Assembly (NCBI GenBank): GCA_029248825.1
Contig: JAQWIP010000169.1
Coordinates: forward strand, 1-7,703
Origin: Alphaproteobacteria bacterium
Lineage (GTDB): Bacteria > Pseudomonadota > Alphaproteobacteria > RS24
Length of the DNA: 7,703 nucleotides
Direction: 5' to 3'
Shown here in pieces: positions 6,566 through 7,703 of the stretch. Each line of letters begins with the position of its first letter. Positions within the stretch are counted from its first letter, which is position 1. The position numbers were made by a program, and so were the translations under genes. Under the pieces are notes generated by a model. The model was not told where the DNA came from and searched no databases. It saw only the letters and a program-made list of their open reading frames with translations.

Positions 6566-6594
6566 AACATAAATCAGCCAGCCCGCCGGCGCAA
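6566..6594 (-). promoter_or_regulatory. Candidate promoter of ytoQ
   Basis: On the minus strand TTGCGC (6594-6589) and TATGTT (6571-6566) are 17 bases apart. The -35 hexamer is identical to that proposed for panB. It lies in the 124-bp gap between ppnP and ytoQ, about 70 bases before the ytoQ start. Confidence 0.4.
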
Positions 6595-6612
6595 GGCTAG
6601 CGAGAGGCTGGC
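6577..6612 (-). terminator. Possible hairpin after ppnP
   Basis: GCCAGCC at 6577-6583 and GGCTGGC at 6606-6612 form a perfect 7-bp stem with a 22-base loop, starting 9 bases after the ppnP stop. The following transcript is only loosely U-rich (TGATTTATGTTTT), so rho-independent termination is uncertain. It overlaps the ytoQ promoter candidate. Confidence 0.3.
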
Positions 6613-6616
6613 GAGA
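6595..6616. repeat. Tandem 11-bp repeat, two units
   Basis: ggctagcgaga (6595-6605) is followed directly by ggctggcgaga (6606-6616), identical in 10 of 11 positions. It lies just past the end of ppnP and supplies one arm of the hairpin there. Probably a small local duplication. Confidence 0.5.
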
Positions 6617-6621
6617 GGCGT

Positions 6622-6945
6622 CTAGCGCAAATACGTGCAGCAATAATGGGTGATGCTATGGACTTTCAACTTAAAGCTGGCCTCGGCCGGCACGTGAAAT
6701 ACGCAAGCGCCCTTGAAGCTTACCCAGTCATCGGCATCGGGCAGAAGCACGTCTAAGTCGCCGGACGAAATATCCATTTCCTCGGCGGCTTGGGTGCCAA
6801 ATTCATACTCGCCCGGCAGCATGACGCCGAGCGTCTTCTGGCTGCCATCGGGCATGGTAATCGTGCGGCTGGTGACTTTGCCGTCAAAATAAACATTGGC
6901 CTCGCGGGCAACGCAGACGTTTTGAAACTCAAGCTCATTAGACAT
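6622..6945 (-). CDS. ppnP: Pyrimidine/purine nucleoside phosphorylase PpnP
   Basis: PpnP is a small cupin enzyme that splits purine and pyrimidine nucleosides with phosphate, giving the free base and ribose 1-phosphate. Seen: ANVYFDGKV (16-24), LGVMLPGEYEFGT (39-51), EEMDISSGDLDVLLPD (55-70) and FHVPAEASFKLKV (83-95), ending YCCTYL, all of which align by eye with E. coli PpnP (YaiE). The length of 107 is slightly more than the 94 of E. coli, due to an N-terminal extension and a loop near 28-35. ATG at 6945 has only a weak GAAAG upstream. It follows the broken DUF1330-like gene by 32 bp and precedes ytoQ by 124 bp. With ytoQ it suggests nucleoside salvage. Confidence 0.93.
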   Translation of the reverse strand: MSNELEFQNVCVAREANVYFDGKVTSRTITMPDGSQKTLGVMLPGEYEFGTQAAEEMDISSGDLDVLLPDADDWVSFKGACVFHVPAEASFKLKVHSITHYCCTYLR

Positions 6946-6967
6946 CGGGGACTTTCTATTCTGTAAA

Positions 6968-6998
6968 AATTATCGGGTTATTTAGAAGAATTATCGGG
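6968..6998. repeat. Direct repeat of 10 bp before ppnP
   Basis: aattatcggg occurs at 6968-6977 and 6989-6998, an offset of 21 bases, two helical turns. One copy is in the gap before ppnP, the other in the last codons of the broken gene upstream. It could be a binding site pair for a regulator of ppnP or a chance duplication. Confidence 0.35.
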
Positions 6999-7415
6999 CG
7001 GCGCAGAACACGCAAACAGCGTTCGGTATACCAAACCCGCCTTGCGATGCACAATAGCTTCTTGATAGGCGGCGCTGGCGAACATATCGAGATAGGCTTG
7101 GCGCGACGGGTAGTGAATGATAATCACCTCATCGGCTGGCTGCTAGCCCACGAAGCCCAATTCCACCTCTTGGCGAAACGCCACCGAGCCGCCCAGAGCA
7201 AAAATAAGCGGGCCCACAATGGCTGCATATTCCCCATAGGCCTCGCGCCCCCTGCGCGCGGGCGCGTCCATGTCCGCCGGATAGTCGGCTTGGGGTTTAT
7301 ACTGGATAATATTGACCATTTGAAACGGGCCATCGTCGCCGCGCGCCACAATCTGCGCCAGCGCGTGCAATTGCTGTTTTGAGGGTTCGGTTTCTTGGAA
7401 TGTGGCGGTGGTCAT
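6978..7415 (-). pseudogene. DUF1330-like (dimeric alpha-beta barrel) gene split by an in-frame TAG
   Basis: Translation from ATG 7415 gives 90 residues, then TAG at 7143-7145, then 54 more residues in the same frame to TAA at 6978. The first part has MVNIIQYKPQADYP and GREAYGEYAAIVGPLIFALG; the second has ADEVIIIHYPSRQAYLDMF, ASAAYQEAIVHRKAGL and a short tail. Joined, they give one 144-residue protein of the DUF1330 / dimeric alpha-beta barrel type, in which the second half normally carries the D-E-V-x-x-x-x-Y-P-S-R strand. Family function is unknown. AGGGAG at 7422-7427, six bases before ATG, is a strong ribosome site, so translation of the first part is likely. A single base change such as TGG, CAG or TCG to TAG explains the break; sequencing error or readthrough are alternatives. 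No other decay is visible, so the lesion is recent if real. Confidence 0.8.
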
Positions 7416-7447
7416 CCGCTTCTCCCTTCGTGTTTCAATAGCATTAT

Positions 7448-7690
7448 TTAGCGCGACACCGCTCGTCGCAAGCGGCGCAAGCTGTCGATGGAGATGAAGC
7501 GCGTGGCGAGGTAAAATAAAATGCGATAGCCAAGCTTCATTTTTAGCGAATGGTCGTTATAGCCGCTGTTTATCAGCGACGGCATGACGTATAATTTGGC
7601 CGTTTTTTCCATCTCAAGATGAACCGAGACATGCTCACAAACCTCATCGCCTTGCGCATCCAAACCGACGTAGTCAGCAGCCTCGAACAA
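7448..7690 (-). CDS. Unrecognised protein, C-terminal part; 5' end disrupted or outside window
   Basis: The open frame encodes about 80 residues, with EVCEHVSVHLEM (near 16-27), KLYVMPSLINSGYNDHS (32-48) and an amphipathic basic C-terminus with YRILFYLATRF and SLRRLRRAVSR. I do not recognise it securely; the C-E-H-V-x-x-H segment followed by a P-x-L-I-N strand faintly recalls the C-terminal part of some glycosyltransferase-like proteins, which is weak inference. The only start in frame is TTG at 7690, with no ribosome site, and a TAA lies three codons further up (7700-7702) next to a run of eight A. With seven A the frame would read on through CTA, so this is more likely the 3' end of a longer gene with a homopolymer frameshift. 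It ends 32 bp before the DUF1330-like gene. Confidence 0.5.
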   Translation of the reverse strand: MFEAADYVGLDAQGDEVCEHVSVHLEMEKTAKLYVMPSLINSGYNDHSLKMKLGYRILFYLATRFISIDSLRRLRRAVSR

Positions 7691-7703
7691 GTGTTTTTTT
7701 TAG

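Overview
The window looks like a chromosomal segment of an alphaproteobacterium, probably an uncultured or little-studied lineage. Evidence: the compact co-directional order panB, a single-pass TPR-type protein, bamB, der, which is typical of that class; an acidic linker between the two G domains of Der; and a host base composition of roughly 57-60% GC in the lines I sampled. Every gene I can support lies on the minus strand, so transcription runs from high to low coordinates. The order below is transcriptional, right to left.

Right block (about 7.70-5.55 kb): the 3' part of an unrecognised gene; a DUF1330-like gene split by an in-frame TAG whose second half is intact in the same frame; ppnP (pyrimidine/purine nucleoside phosphorylase); a YtoQ-family protein (nucleoside 2-deoxyribosyltransferase-like fold); and a small protein of the tyrosine-phosphatase superfamily with an atypical C-x4-R loop. 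ppnP and ytoQ suggest nucleoside salvage or housekeeping. A candidate promoter precedes ytoQ.

Middle block (5.40-0.99 kb): panB (pantothenate synthesis), a YfgM-like membrane-anchored TPR protein, bamB (outer-membrane protein assembly lipoprotein) and der (ribosome-assembly GTPase). Gaps are 41, 11 and 9 bp, so this is almost certainly one operon, with a good promoter candidate ahead of panB. The TPR protein and BamB belong to cell-envelope biogenesis, and Der to 50S maturation.

Left block (0.95-0 kb): an AT-richer stretch of different character. It carries a small putative zinc-ribbon gene and the N-terminal 161 codons of a Dam/DpnII-class (D12) adenine-N6 DNA methyltransferase that runs off the left edge. 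The methyltransferase is about 46% GC by hand count and holds five GATC sites. The remaining 7.2 kb to its right (past the leader) holds only three. Both left-block genes are preceded by a near-identical 19-bp direct repeat. I read this block as accessory and possibly acquired DNA, perhaps the edge of a restriction-modification or defence locus.

No tRNA, rRNA, CRISPR array, insertion sequence or plus-strand gene could be supported. The observations most worth checking are the in-frame amber codon at 7143-7145, the GATC contrast around the methyltransferase, and the shared 19-bp box.
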